From JAJRPT01 sp964465945 (GTDB lineage Bacteria > Bacteroidota > Ignavibacteria > Kapaibacteriales > UBA2268): DNA of 64,000 nucleotides. Both the position numbers and the translations under genes were made by a program. Numbering within the stretch: the first letter of the stretch is position 1; every line of letters starts with the position of its first letter. Below, in pieces: positions 1 to 7,816 of this stretch. Under the pieces are notes generated by a model, which saw only the letters and a list, made by a program, of their open reading frames with translations, did not search any database and had not been told where the DNA came from. The stretch lies in contig CAYXMM010000003.1 in the NCBI GenBank assembly GCA_964465945.1, forward strand, positions 248,001 through 312,000, in the 5' to 3' direction.

Positions 1-428
1 TCTATAAAGATAACCAAATTGCTTATAAAGACACGATAACAATGAACGAAATAAAATATGAGAACACATATAACTTAGATTTTCAACCTGATAGTCTAAA
101 TATAGATGAAAATTTCTCATTTTTTCAATTATCAAACATTATTAGTAGCATTAGTACAAAAGCAATTGAAAAGAGCTTTACAATTTCACCTATGCCGGTT
201 GATGTAAGTCAAGACTTCCATTTAAGCGTTAATATTAACAAAGGCAGTAATTATAAAATTAAACTTATTGATATTAACGGACGAGAAATTGAAGAACTAT
301 ATTCAAATTTCATAAACGCAGGTAATTTCACATTAAATTCAAAAATTAAATCATCTTTATCAACAGGAATTTATTTTATTAAAGTGGAAGGATCAGAAAT
401 TTTTGTAAAAAAAATTATTGTGAAATAA
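1..428 (+). CDS. T9SS cargo protein, C-terminal part only (gene enters from left edge)
   Basis: The reading frame is already open at base 3, so the true start and most of the passenger lie outside the window; about 141 residues are visible. The last ~85 residues form a T9SS type A sorting domain. It begins with 'ISPMPVD' (a variant of the usual YPNP start), continues with a strand around 'IKLIDINGREI', then 'LSTGIYFIKV', and ends in a short basic tail 'KKIIVK'. Such domains guide secretion across the outer membrane by the type IX system and are then removed or anchored. What the passenger does cannot be told from this fragment. The next gene on the same strand, 148 bases on, is also a T9SS cargo gene. 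Confidence 0.85.
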   Translation, partial: YKDNQIAYKDTITMNEIKYENTYNLDFQPDSLNIDENFSFFQLSNIISSISTKAIEKSFTISPMPVDVSQDFHLSVNINKGSNYKIKLIDINGREIEELYSNFINAGNFTLNSKIKSSLSTGIYFIKVEGSEIFVKKIIVK

Positions 429-507
429 GCTGATTTCATAAGTAGTTCAAAATAAAATAGATATTATTCTAATTTATAAACTATTATATATTAATTACAA
501 ATAATAA

Positions 508-526
508 TAGTTACAATATGTAACTA
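508..526 (+). other. Inverted repeat between two T9SS cargo genes
   Basis: Arms TAGTTACA and TGTAACTA around a 3-base loop form a perfect 8-bp stem. There is no T-run after it, so it is a poor intrinsic terminator. It could be an mRNA-end hairpin or an operator for the gene at 577. Seen in sequence; role unknown. Confidence 0.3.
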
Positions 527-576
527 ATAAAAAATATTATTGTTATTAGTTTAAATTTATAAATATAGGATAATCT

Positions 577-3333
577 ATGAAAAAACTTTACAAAATTAAT
601 ATCTTAATCGCATTATGTTTTGTATCAAGTGTTGTATACCTCTTTGCTTATGGTAGCGGAATTTCAGGACAAACAGAAGCAGGTTGCACCTGCCATAGTT
701 CAAGCTCATCTTCAAACACAAAAATAAGCTTATCTGCAAGTAATGGGTTTGTTGTTGACCCCGGCTCAACTAATGGATTTACAATTAATGTAGAGACTTT
801 AAGTGGTAAAATAAAATCAGGTGTTAATATTGCCGTTAAATCAGCTTCTTCTGGTGGAACAAACGCTGGGACTCTCTCAAGTGGAAATGATATGAAATCT
901 TCCTCAGGAGAGTTAGTCCACGCAAATAGTGGCAAAGATTTTTCAAGTGGAAAAACCTCATTTAGTTTTGATTGGAAAGCACCTTCAACTCCTGGTGAGT
1001 ATTATATCAAAGCTGCTGCTAATGCAGTTAATGATAATGGAGGAAATGGAGGTGATGAATGGAATAAAATTTCTTCAACTAAAGTTACAGTTAAGGGCTT
1101 AGAACTAACTTCTCTCAAAGGAGGTCAAGAGTTCTGTGCTGGAACAACTGCAAACATAACTTGGAATGGTTTTGGAATCGATAATGTTAAAATTGAATAT
1201 TCAGTGAATGGTGGAACTTCTTATGATAATGTAATTATTCAGTCTACTCCAGGTTCTGCAAAATCATATACTTGGAATATTCCATCTGATTTAAAAAGTT
1301 CAACTATTAGAGTTAGAATTTCAGATGTAGCAAATTCAAATATCAAAGATCAATCTGGTTCTAATATTAAAGTTTCTGGTCCTGCAAGTATAACAACACA
1401 TCCAACTAACCAAAATGCTTGCACAGGTGAGAATATTTCATTTTCTGTTGTTGCTTCTGGTGTGAATCTTACATACCAATGGTATAAAGGAACAGAAAAA
1501 TTAAGTGGTAAAACCACTGCTTCATTGTCAATTAGCAATGCGAAATTAGCTGATGAAGGTGATTACAAGTGCGAAGTAAGTAGCGAATGTGGTAATCCTG
1601 TTACTTCTAATGTTGCATCTTTAGCTTTAACTCAAGCACCAGACATTTCAGAAAAATCTGCTGACCCAACTATTTGTGAAGGCGAAAATACAACTCTTTC
1701 AGTTGTTGCAACAGGCAAAGACATTACATATCAATGGTATAAAGAAAATGATATAATTCCAAACGCAACAAACGCAACTTTCCAAATATCAAAAGCAAAA
1801 TCAAGCGATGCAGGTAGATATAAAGTGAAAGTTAGCTCTCCTACTTGCGGTGATAAAACTTCTGCTTACATTAACGTTAATATCCTTAAACCAGCAGCGA
1901 TTGTATCCAATATTAAAGAAACTTCTATTTGTGAAAATTCAACACTAAGTTTATCAATTCAAGCCACTGGTTCGTCATTGCAATATGAATGGTACTTTAA
2001 TAATGAAAAAATTCTAAATAAATTATCACCCGATTTAGTAATTGAAAATTTCTCAGAAGCAAATGTAGGAACTTACAAATGTAAAGCTTATAACTCATGT
2101 AACTCAGTTTTTTCATCAGAAGTTTTAATAAGTTTAAGCAAAAAACCAGTAATTGCATCTCAATCTGATGACAAAGAAGCTATTGTTGGTTCTAATGTTA
2201 CATTAAACATTGAAGCAGTTGGTGATAGTTTAGAATATCAATGGTATAAAAACCAATCTATTTTAGCTAATCAAATTAATAATGAATTAGTTTTGAGCAA
2301 TGTGTTACTATTAGATTCCGGTAAATACCATTGTAAAGTATCAAATTCTTGCGGTGAAGTTGATTCAAAAGAAATTATCCTTTCAATTAAAAAACCTGGA
2401 AGTGGCGGAGTATTAGCACTTTCTCAATCTTCAATTGAATTCGGCGATGTTGAAACAAATTCAACTAAAGATTTAACAATACCTGATTTTTTCAAAAATA
2501 TAGGCAATGATTCATTAGTAATTAGCAATATTAAATTGGCGTTAGAAAATTCTGCTTTTGAAATTAAGAGTAAAACTAAGCTTATTTTACAAAATAATTC
2601 TTCGGATGTATTATTATTGAAATTTGCACCAAATGAGCCAAAAAATTATTTTGATACTTTATTAGTTGAGCAAGAGAACAAAGAAACTATCAAAGTACCC
2701 GTTTCAGGTGTTGGTATAAAAACAAACGTAAAAGCACAAATAACTTCTTCCCCTGCTGAATTGCTTTTTGGAAGTATTAATATTGGAAAATCAAAAACTA
2801 TAGAGTTAAAACTTATTAATAATTCAGAAAATATTAGTGCTACAATTTCAAACATAAGCTTACAATCTGACGACTTTAATTATGTAATTAATCCTAAAAA
2901 CCCTATTAGTCAAGGATTTGATAAAGAGTTTTTGCTTGATATACTTTTTGAACCCAAAACAGAGTTAGAAGCAAATGCTGTAATTAATTTTACTTTTCTA
3001 AACGCTGACCCTGTTTCTGTTAATTTGAAAGGCAGTGGAATCATTACTTCTGTTGAAAGATATTTCGAGTCAATCGAAATATTCCCTAATCCAAGTAGTG
3101 ACAATGTTAAAATAAGGTTTATTTCAAAAGAATCACAAGAATACAATATTTCAATTGTTGATGCTAATGGGAACAATATCTATGAATTTGGAAATAGATT
3201 AATAAATAAAGGTCAAAACATATTAGAATGGAATATCTCAAAATTAAATAATTCACAAACTTCGAGCGGAGCATATTTCCTTTTATTATCTAATAAAAAT
3301 TCAAAAATAATTGAAAAAATAATTATTCAATAA
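577..3333 (+). CDS. Large secreted Ig-like repeat protein with T9SS sorting domain
   Basis: A 918-residue secreted, probably surface-exposed protein of unknown substrate. An N-terminal signal peptide (about residues 1-26) is followed by a Cys/His cluster CTCH at 37-40 in a Ser-rich stretch, and a ~130-residue beta domain resembling the 'choice-of-anchor V' modules of Bacteroidota. A second beta domain lies near 175-265. Four Ig-like repeats follow (about 269-352, 353-436, 437-523, 524-608), each with the pattern Cys - YQWYK/YEWYF - DxGxYxC. Two ASH/'choice-of-anchor D' domains fill about 612-820, with FGDVETN and FGSINIG motifs. The last ~85 residues are a T9SS type A sorting domain (IFPNPSSD ... 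GAYFLLLSN ... basic-aromatic tail). It stands alone, with its own terminator. Adhesion or matrix function is likely by architecture only. Confidence 0.88.
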   Translation: MKKLYKINILIALCFVSSVVYLFAYGSGISGQTEAGCTCHSSSSSSNTKISLSASNGFVVDPGSTNGFTINVETLSGKIKSGVNIAVKSASSGGTNAGTLSSGNDMKSSSGELVHANSGKDFSSGKTSFSFDWKAPSTPGEYYIKAAANAVNDNGGNGGDEWNKISSTKVTVKGLELTSLKGGQEFCAGTTANITWNGFGIDNVKIEYSVNGGTSYDNVIIQSTPGSAKSYTWNIPSDLKSSTIRVRISDVANSNIKDQSGSNIKVSGPASITTHPTNQNACTGENISFSVVASGVNLTYQWYKGTEKLSGKTTASLSISNAKLADEGDYKCEVSSECGNPVTSNVASLALTQAPDISEKSADPTICEGENTTLSVVATGKDITYQWYKENDIIPNATNATFQISKAKSSDAGRYKVKVSSPTCGDKTSAYINVNILKPAAIVSNIKETSICENSTLSLSIQATGSSLQYEWYFNNEKILNKLSPDLVIENFSEANVGTYKCKAYNSCNSVFSSEVLISLSKKPVIASQSDDKEAIVGSNVTLNIEAVGDSLEYQWYKNQSILANQINNELVLSNVLLLDSGKYHCKVSNSCGEVDSKEIILSIKKPGSGGVLALSQSSIEFGDVETNSTKDLTIPDFFKNIGNDSLVISNIKLALENSAFEIKSKTKLILQNNSSDVLLLKFAPNEPKNYFDTLLVEQENKETIKVPVSGVGIKTNVKAQITSSPAELLFGSINIGKSKTIELKLINNSENISATISNISLQSDDFNYVINPKNPISQGFDKEFLLDILFEPKTELEANAVINFTFLNADPVSVNLKGSGIITSVERYFESIEIFPNPSSDNVKIRFISKESQEYNISIVDANGNNIYEFGNRLINKGQNILEWNISKLNNSQTSSGAYFLLLSNKNSKIIEKIIIQ

Positions 3334-3360
3334 TTATACCCCTTATCTTCAATTATTTAA

Positions 3361-3395
3361 TAGAGTTGCATTATAATATGTAACTCTATTTTTTT
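3361..3395 (+). terminator. Rho-independent terminator after the Ig-like T9SS gene
   Basis: Arms TAGAGTT (3361-3367) and AACTCTA (3382-3388), extended by a G-T and CA/TG pairs, close a loop and are followed by seven T. It lies 28 bases past the stop codon at 3333. Confidence 0.8.
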
Positions 3396-3423
3396 GTAAT
3401 TTAGTTTATAAGTTAAATATAGT

Positions 3424-3431
3424 TAATTTTG
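3424..3431 (+). promoter_or_regulatory. Putative -7 box (TAATTTTG) of the metH promoter
   Basis: An exact match to the Bacteroidetes -7 consensus TAnnTTTG, 29 bases before the metH ATG. Nearly all such boxes in this window sit 26-42 bases before a start. A -33 element is only partial (TTAG at 19-base spacing). No riboswitch-like structure is seen in the 127-base gap. Confidence 0.5.
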
Positions 3432-3460
3432 TAAAATAATTATTTCTGATTGGAAAAGTA

Positions 3461-6109
3461 ATGTCGTTTATGTATCTATCTGGTCTTGAACCATTAATAA
3501 TAAGAGAAAACACAAATTTTGTAAATATTGGTGAGAGAACAAATGTAATGGGTTCAAGTGCCTTTCGCAAGTTGATTGTTGAAGATAAATACGAAGATGC
3601 CCTCGCTATCGCCAAACAACAAGTCGAAAATGGCGCTCAAATCATTGATATTAATATGGATGAGGGAATGCTTGACGGCAAAAAAGCAATGGTTAAATTT
3701 ATGAACTTAATTGCTTCTGAGCCAGATATTTCAAAAGTTCCTATTATGATTGACTCTTCTAAATGGGAGGTTTTAGAAGCAGGACTTCAATGTATGCAGG
3801 GCAAGGGTATTGTTAATTCAATATCGCTCAAAGAAGGGGAGGAAGCATTTATTTATCAAGCAACGAAAGTTAAAGAATACGGTGCCGCTGTTGTTGTAAT
3901 GGCATTTGATGAGACTGGACAAGCAGATTCAACTCAAAGAAAAATTGAAATTTGTCAAAGAGCATATAATATTCTTGTTGAAAAAGTTAAATTCAATCCT
4001 TATGATATTATTTTTGACCCAAATATTTTAACAGTTGCAACTGGAATTGAAGAACATAACAACTATGCCGTGAGCTTTATTGAAGCTTGTGAATGGATAA
4101 AAAAGAATTTACCTCACGCTAAAGTTTCGGGTGGTGTTTCTAACTTATCATTTTCATTTAGAGGAAATGAACCAATTAGAAAAGCAATGCACAGTATATT
4201 CTTGTATCATGCAATTAAAGCTGGTCTTGATATGGGGATTGTGAATGCTGGACAACTTGATGTTTACGAAGAAATTCCAAAAGATTTACTTAAACTTATA
4301 GAAGACGTCCTCTTTAATCGTTCAAGTGAAGCAACTGAAAAATTAGTTGATTTCGCTGAATCTTACAAAGTTGAAATAACTAAAGAAGAAAAAATTGACG
4401 AGTGGCGAAGTTACTCAGTAGAAAAACGTCTCGAACACGCTCTTGTAAAAGGTATTGTTGATTATATTATTGAAGATACAGAAGAAGCAAGGCAACTATA
4501 CCCAGAGCCAATTAATGTGATTGAAGGTCCTTTAATGGACGGAATGAGCGTTGTAGGGGACTTGTTTGGTTCAGGTAAAATGTTTTTACCACAAGTTGTG
4601 AAATCTGCTCGTGTTATGAAGAAATCCGTTGCGTATCTAATTCCTTTTATTGAAGAATCTAAAAAGGGTAAACCAGCTAAATCAAACGGGAAAGTCCTTC
4701 TTGCAACCGTAAAAGGAGATGTCCATGATATTGGAAAAAATATCGTTGGTGTAGTTTTACAATGCAATAACTTTGATATAATTGACTTAGGAGTGATGGT
4801 TTCAAGTAATAAAATTCTCGAAACTGCAAAAACCGAGAACGTTGATATTATTGGTCTAAGCGGTCTAATTACTCCTTCCTTAGACGAAATGGTTCACGTA
4901 GCAAAAGAAATGGAGCGCTTAGAGTTTCATATTCCTTTATTAATTGGAGGTGCCACAACTTCTAAAATCCATACTGCTGTTAAAATTGCTGGGAATTACC
5001 ACAAAGAAGTAATTCACGTTTTAGACGCTAGTAAGTCCGTTCCTGTTGTGCAAAAACTACTTTCTGACAAAAGAGATGAACTTTACAATGAAACTAAAAA
5101 TGAATATGAAAAAATTAGAGAAGCGCATCTTAAAAAGTTAAATGCTAAAGACTTACTTTCCGTTGAAGCAGCAAGACAAAATAAGTTAAATTTTGAACAT
5201 AAAATTTACGAACCAAAACAAAAAGGGCTTATAACTTTTAACAATTTTAGCATAGCAAAACTTAGAGAATATATGGATTGGACACAATTCTTCTTAACTT
5301 GGGAGATGAGAGGTCGTTACCCAAATATTTTCGACGACCCAAGATATGGTGAAGAAGCAAAAAAAATCTTCAACGATGCTAATAAAATGATGGATTGGCT
5401 CGACAAAGGAAACAAAATCCAAGCAAATGGTGTCGCTGGGATATTTCCTGCAAATTCTATCGGCGATTCAATCCAAGTGTATGATTTAGAAGGGAATGAG
5501 AGTTATAAATTCCATAATTTAAGACAACAAACAAAGAGAAAAGGTGAATTACCTAATTTATGCGTAGCTGATTATATTGCTCATAAAAGTTTTGGCACCG
5601 ACTATATTGGTGGCTTTGCTGTTACTGCTGGTTTAGGAGCAGGAGAGGTCGTTCAATACTTCAAAGACCAACACGATGACTATAATTCAATTATGGTAAA
5701 AATCGTAACCGATAGACTTGCCGAAGCCTTCGCTGAATATTTACATGAAGTTGTTAGAAAAGAAATTTGGGCTTATGCCCCAGATGAAAATCTAACTTTA
5801 AGAGAAATGATTTCAGAGCAATATCAAGGAATTAGACCAGCACATGGCTATCCTTCTCTCCCAGACCATACAGAAAAAAGAACTTTATTTGAGATGCTAA
5901 AAGCAAAAGAAACCATTGGTTGCGAATTAACTGAATCTTGTATGATGATTCCACCCGCTTCAGTTTCTGGCTTATACTTTGCTCACCCTGAATCTCGCTA
6001 CTTCACTATTGGTAATATTAACAAAGACCAAGTTGAAGATTATGCTGCGAGAAAAGGAATGAGTATCGAAGAAGCAGAAAGATGGTTAGGTCCAAATCTT
6101 GCGTATTAA
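3461..6109 (+). CDS. metH: Cobalamin-dependent methionine synthase, lacking the homocysteine domain
   Basis: Transfers methyl from methyl-tetrahydrofolate to cobalamin for methionine synthesis in the cytoplasm. The 882 residues cover only the second to fourth MetH modules: the pterin-binding domain (starting FMYLSGLEPL, with NIGERTNV and IDINMDEG), the cap and B12-binding domain (DVHDIGKN, axial His at about residue 422; GLSGLI; GGATTS) and the SAM-dependent activation domain (about 600-882; RPAHGYPSLPDHT near 792). Full-length MetH is about 1200 residues; the missing ~340 at the N-terminus are the zinc-dependent homocysteine methyltransferase module. This split form is common in Bacteroidota, where a separate gene supplies that module. 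The partner is not adjacent here, so it should lie elsewhere in the genome. The gene converges on the next one, overlapping it by 4 bases. Confidence 0.95.
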   Translation: MSFMYLSGLEPLIIRENTNFVNIGERTNVMGSSAFRKLIVEDKYEDALAIAKQQVENGAQIIDINMDEGMLDGKKAMVKFMNLIASEPDISKVPIMIDSSKWEVLEAGLQCMQGKGIVNSISLKEGEEAFIYQATKVKEYGAAVVVMAFDETGQADSTQRKIEICQRAYNILVEKVKFNPYDIIFDPNILTVATGIEEHNNYAVSFIEACEWIKKNLPHAKVSGGVSNLSFSFRGNEPIRKAMHSIFLYHAIKAGLDMGIVNAGQLDVYEEIPKDLLKLIEDVLFNRSSEATEKLVDFAESYKVEITKEEKIDEWRSYSVEKRLEHALVKGIVDYIIEDTEEARQLYPEPINVIEGPLMDGMSVVGDLFGSGKMFLPQVVKSARVMKKSVAYLIPFIEESKKGKPAKSNGKVLLATVKGDVHDIGKNIVGVVLQCNNFDIIDLGVMVSSNKILETAKTENVDIIGLSGLITPSLDEMVHVAKEMERLEFHIPLLIGGATTSKIHTAVKIAGNYHKEVIHVLDASKSVPVVQKLLSDKRDELYNETKNEYEKIREAHLKKLNAKDLLSVEAARQNKLNFEHKIYEPKQKGLITFNNFSIAKLREYMDWTQFFLTWEMRGRYPNIFDDPRYGEEAKKIFNDANKMMDWLDKGNKIQANGVAGIFPANSIGDSIQVYDLEGNESYKFHNLRQQTKRKGELPNLCVADYIAHKSFGTDYIGGFAVTAGLGAGEVVQYFKDQHDDYNSIMVKIVTDRLAEAFAEYLHEVVRKEIWAYAPDENLTLREMISEQYQGIRPAHGYPSLPDHTEKRTLFEMLKAKETIGCELTESCMMIPPASVSGLYFAHPESRYFTIGNINKDQVEDYAARKGMSIEEAERWLGPNLAY

Positions 6110-6657
6110 AACTTATATCTAAACGAAACTCCGAACCCAAATCCTTGATAGAAATCTCCTTTAGGATTTCTATCAAGGAAATTATTTAAACTACTATTTT
6201 TTAAATTTTGAAATTGATATAAAATTGAAAACGACAAAGAAAAGTCATTTAAAACTCTAAATTCATTTCCAACCCCAAACCCATAGTTTAAAATAGAATG
6301 GCTTTTTATTCTATTTTCCTCCTTTGGGGAGCCATTAACTACTGGAATTTGAACTACATAATTCTGATTAATATTCCAATAAGATGATCCAATAAAAGAA
6401 TAAAATCTATTATTAGAATTCTTGATTATATTATATTGAACTTCCCCACCAATATTAAAGTAAGTATCATATACCTTAGGAGGTTTATTACCCAAATAAA
6501 AATAAAAACTATTTAATTCTAAATTAAACTTACTATTTAATTCCCTATTGTAATTAATTCCAGCACCGGACAAAGAACTAAAACTCAAGCCAAGTTCATT
6601 TTCTGACTTGGCTTGAAGGTTTAAAATACTTAATAAATAAATGAAAATTAATATCAT
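6106..6657 (-). CDS. Small outer-membrane beta-barrel-like protein, unknown function
   Basis: A 183-residue protein with a short hydrophobic signal (about 1-16, cleavage likely after LQA), then repeating amphipathic strands rich in Tyr, Phe and Asn. It ends in a terminal aromatic (RYKF), the usual outer-membrane barrel signature. Strands such as LNLNSFYFYLG and FGVGNEFRV suggest an 8-strand barrel of the OmpW/PagP size class, but I recognise no family. Its start overlaps the stop of the FKBP gene by 4 bases (ATGA), so the two are co-transcribed and probably translationally coupled. An isomerase that folds periplasmic proteins next to a barrel protein suggests, but does not show, a client relation. 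Its 3' end overlaps metH by 4 bases. Confidence 0.7.
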   Translation of the reverse strand: MILIFIYLLSILNLQAKSENELGLSFSSLSGAGINYNRELNSKFNLELNSFYFYLGNKPPKVYDTYFNIGGEVQYNIIKNSNNRFYSFIGSSYWNINQNYVVQIPVVNGSPKEENRIKSHSILNYGFGVGNEFRVLNDFSLSFSILYQFQNLKNSSLNNFLDRNPKGDFYQGFGFGVSFRYKF

Positions 6658-7550
6658 CTTCTTGGTGGTTGTTGCATCATACTTCCTGGTGGTGCTGGTA
6701 TCCTTTTTGATCTAACATCTTTAATTTTCACACCGGGAGGTAATCCTTCTAACGCTCCACCGGCTGCTCCTTCTGGAACTTTATCAATTTTTACCATTTC
6801 AATTTCCATTTTCATTGTTGAATATGCTGGGAATTGAGGCGGTGCGCCTTGCTCTCCAAAAGTTTGTTGATATGGTATAACCGCTACAACTCTTGCACCT
6901 GGATTTAACAATTCCATTACTTCTCTCATACCCGGGAAGAAATCTTTTAGCATAAATTGTTTTGGTTTTCTTTCTGATAAAGAATTATCAAACTTAATTC
7001 CGTCCATAAAATACCCATTAGCTAAAAATGAAACGAAATCCTTTTCAGTTGGAAACGGACCTACGCCTTGTTTTAAAATATCATAGATAATTCCATTTTT
7101 CGTAACTTTTGCATTTGGATGTTCTTTCTTAAAGTTTGCAATATACTCATCATTCATATTTTTATATGTTTCACCACGTGTTTTAAATTCATCCATTTGT
7201 TTATCTTTCTGTTTTTGGTCGCGAGTCTGCATATATTGTTGAAATTCCATTTTCAACCTATTTAATTGCGACTCACTAACTAAGTCTTCAGATTTATCAA
7301 TGGCATCTAATGCACCTAACACAAAATACAAAGGATTCAAACTAAACAATGAATCTTTCGCAGCTTCAGTAATATAAGTATGACCCAAAGCGTAACTATA
7401 TTTATCAAATTCAGCACTTGGAGAACTCGAGTTTGTTACCTTTTCAATAGTTTTGCTGAGCTTACTTGGGTCAGCTGGCGCACCGTCTTTGCCTTCACTT
7501 TTGCACGAAGCTAAAGCAATTATTAGAATCAATGGAGTAATAAATTTCAT
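6654..7550 (-). CDS. Lipoprotein FKBP-type peptidyl-prolyl cis-trans isomerase (Mip-like)
   Basis: A periplasmic folding factor. A lipoprotein signal ends in the lipobox LASC (Cys16), so it should be lipid-anchored. Residues about 50-145 match the helical N-terminal dimerisation domain of Mip/FkpA proteins (YALGHTYITEAAKDS ... QKDKQMDEFK). Residues about 150-250 form the FKBP domain, with NGIIYDILKQG, FVSFLANGYFMDGIKFDNS, PGMREVMELLNPGARVVAVIPYQ and FGEQGAPP. Several canonical FKBP positions are altered (for example FVSFLANGY in place of V-x-V-HYTG), so catalytic activity may be weak. A Pro/Arg-rich tail ends the protein. It is the first gene of a two-gene unit with the small barrel protein and has a TAATTTTG box 28 bases upstream. 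Confidence 0.85.
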   Translation of the reverse strand: MKFITPLILIIALASCKSEGKDGAPADPSKLSKTIEKVTNSSSPSAEFDKYSYALGHTYITEAAKDSLFSLNPLYFVLGALDAIDKSEDLVSESQLNRLKMEFQQYMQTRDQKQKDKQMDEFKTRGETYKNMNDEYIANFKKEHPNAKVTKNGIIYDILKQGVGPFPTEKDFVSFLANGYFMDGIKFDNSLSERKPKQFMLKDFFPGMREVMELLNPGARVVAVIPYQQTFGEQGAPPQFPAYSTMKMEIEMVKIDKVPEGAAGGALEGLPPGVKIKDVRSKRIPAPPGSMMQQPPRR

Positions 7551-7578
7551 AAAATCTCTTTTTGTGTATATATATTTT

Positions 7579-7586
7579 CAAAATTA
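7579..7586 (-). promoter_or_regulatory. Putative -7 box (TAATTTTG) for the FKBP gene
   Basis: A minus-strand match to TAnnTTTG, 28 bases before the FKBP start codon. No clear -33 TTTG is seen at the expected distance. Confidence 0.4.
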
Positions 7587-7708
7587 GCAAATTACTTTCA
7601 TTCTACGAATGAGTTTAATTAATGTTTGGTATCGTAATAACAAAAAAAATTATAAAACGATACAATTTTAAGAAAAAGACTTGATGACTAACTTTATTTG
7701 AGAAATTT

Positions 7709-7738
7709 AAAAAAAGAGACTAATTTCATATTAGTCTC
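7709..7738 (-). terminator. Rho-independent terminator of the uvrA operon
   Basis: On the minus strand, perfect arms GAGACTAA/TTAGTCTC (7716-7723 and 7731-7738) with a 7-base loop are followed by seven T. It lies about 80 bases past the uvrA stop codon. Confidence 0.85.
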
Positions 7739-7816
7739 CAAATAAGTTAAAAATATAATTTCAAAAATTCATTTGTAATTTTTAATATTTGTTGATTACA
7801 TTGAAATAAAATTCAA

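Noticed and set aside
4462..4767. A 101-codon frame on the minus strand within metH
   Set aside because: Antisense to conserved MetH blocks, no own motif. Same for the other antisense frames in uvrA, gcvPB, fabH and valS.
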